Source: Desulfobulbaceae bacterium (GTDB taxonomy: Bacteria; Desulfobacterota; Desulfobulbia; Desulfobulbales; Desulfocapsaceae). From it: a DNA stretch of 64,000 nt. The notes beneath the pieces were generated by a model, which searched no databases, was not told the DNA's origin, and saw nothing but the letters and a program-made list of their open reading frames with translations. The stretch spans positions 26,848-90,847 of the forward strand of contig QKIH01000050.1 in assembly GCA_003249645.1 (NCBI GenBank), given 5' to 3'. Shown one piece after another: positions 63,917 to 64,000 of this stretch (position 1 is the first letter of the stretch; each line of letters starts with the position of its first letter). The translations under genes were made by a program, and so were the position numbers.

Positions 63917-64000
63917 TCATGCTGCCATCCGTAAGGGTGGCAGCACCATTCCATATACCTCATCCGGCGTTTTTCTGTCCAACTTCGAATGAGGCCTTGA
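63917..64000 (-). CDS. IS3-family transposase OrfB, C-terminal end (cut by window edge)
   Basis: Read leftward from the window edge, the last 27 codons contain RPHSKLDRKTPDEVY, the typical C-terminus of the IS3-family integrase-type transposase, and end in TGA at 63917. The rest of the element lies beyond the window. GCTGCCA/TGGCAGC (63921-63944) forms a hairpin within the last codons. The terminal inverted repeat of the IS was not identified in 63788-63916. Confidence 0.8.
   Translation of the reverse strand, partial: SRPHSKLDRKTPDEVYGMVLPPLRMAA

Noticed and set aside
1..64000. tRNA, rRNA, CRISPR arrays or riboswitches
   Set aside because: None was recognised on reading; a covariance-model search would be decisive for structured RNAs.

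Overview
The window looks like chromosomal DNA of a sulfate-reducer-like deltaproteobacterium (Desulfobacterota, probably near Desulfobulbales). This is inferred from gene content, not from a database search: a one-chain class I fumarase, a rubredoxin, two YkgJ-type Cys-cluster proteins, a PxxKW Cys-rich protein, an HcpR-like FNR/CRP site and an MglA/MglB-type pair. Most of the window is housekeeping DNA of moderate GC. The right-hand 5-6 kb is clearly AT-richer and looks acquired.

Layout. 0-9.4 kb: fumarase (cut by the left edge), tRNA-modification genes trhP, mnmA and mtaB, then cinA, recA, a COG2509 flavoprotein and a rubredoxin with an unusual promoter and an unusual metal-site spacing. 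9.4-17 kb: an aminotransferase with a hotdog protein, a membrane-anchored protein, nadA, a shikimate kinase with an altered P-loop, a homologue of tRNA-queuosine mannosyltransferase, ppsR and a YchJ protein. 17-24.7 kb: coaBC, then a polysaccharide operon read leftward (flippase-like protein, DPM1-like transferase, three GT2 enzymes, a WbaP-like initiating transferase). 24.7-29.6 kb: a probable nitrosative-stress Fe-S protein behind a TTGAC-N4-GTCAA box, an AcuB-like/AcuC-like pair, and a thioredoxin-like/exchanger-like pair. 29.6-36.7 kb: leuA behind a leucine-rich leader peptide and attenuator, divergent from ilvB-ilvH-psd-pssA-rsmD-coaD. 36.7-41 kb: a roadblock protein, an MglA-like GTPase and a 1073-residue acidic repeat protein, which I consider the best candidate for an undescribed system. 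41.5-48.1 kb: tatD, yggS, ugd, PxxKW, PilZ and an M16 protease. 48.5-63.8 kb: a second surface-polysaccharide locus with an SDR, an acyltransferase, GT-C, GT2 and GT4 enzymes, a HAD-type protein and a decayed O-antigen ligase. The right edge cuts an IS3-family transposase.

Working together. leuA and ilvBH form a divergent branched-chain amino acid unit; the leader/terminator suggests leucine-dependent attenuation of leuA. psd and pssA make phosphatidylethanolamine. The two polysaccharide loci and ugd supply envelope glycans. The MglAB-like trio probably acts in cell polarity or surface behaviour. No tRNA, rRNA or CRISPR array was seen.
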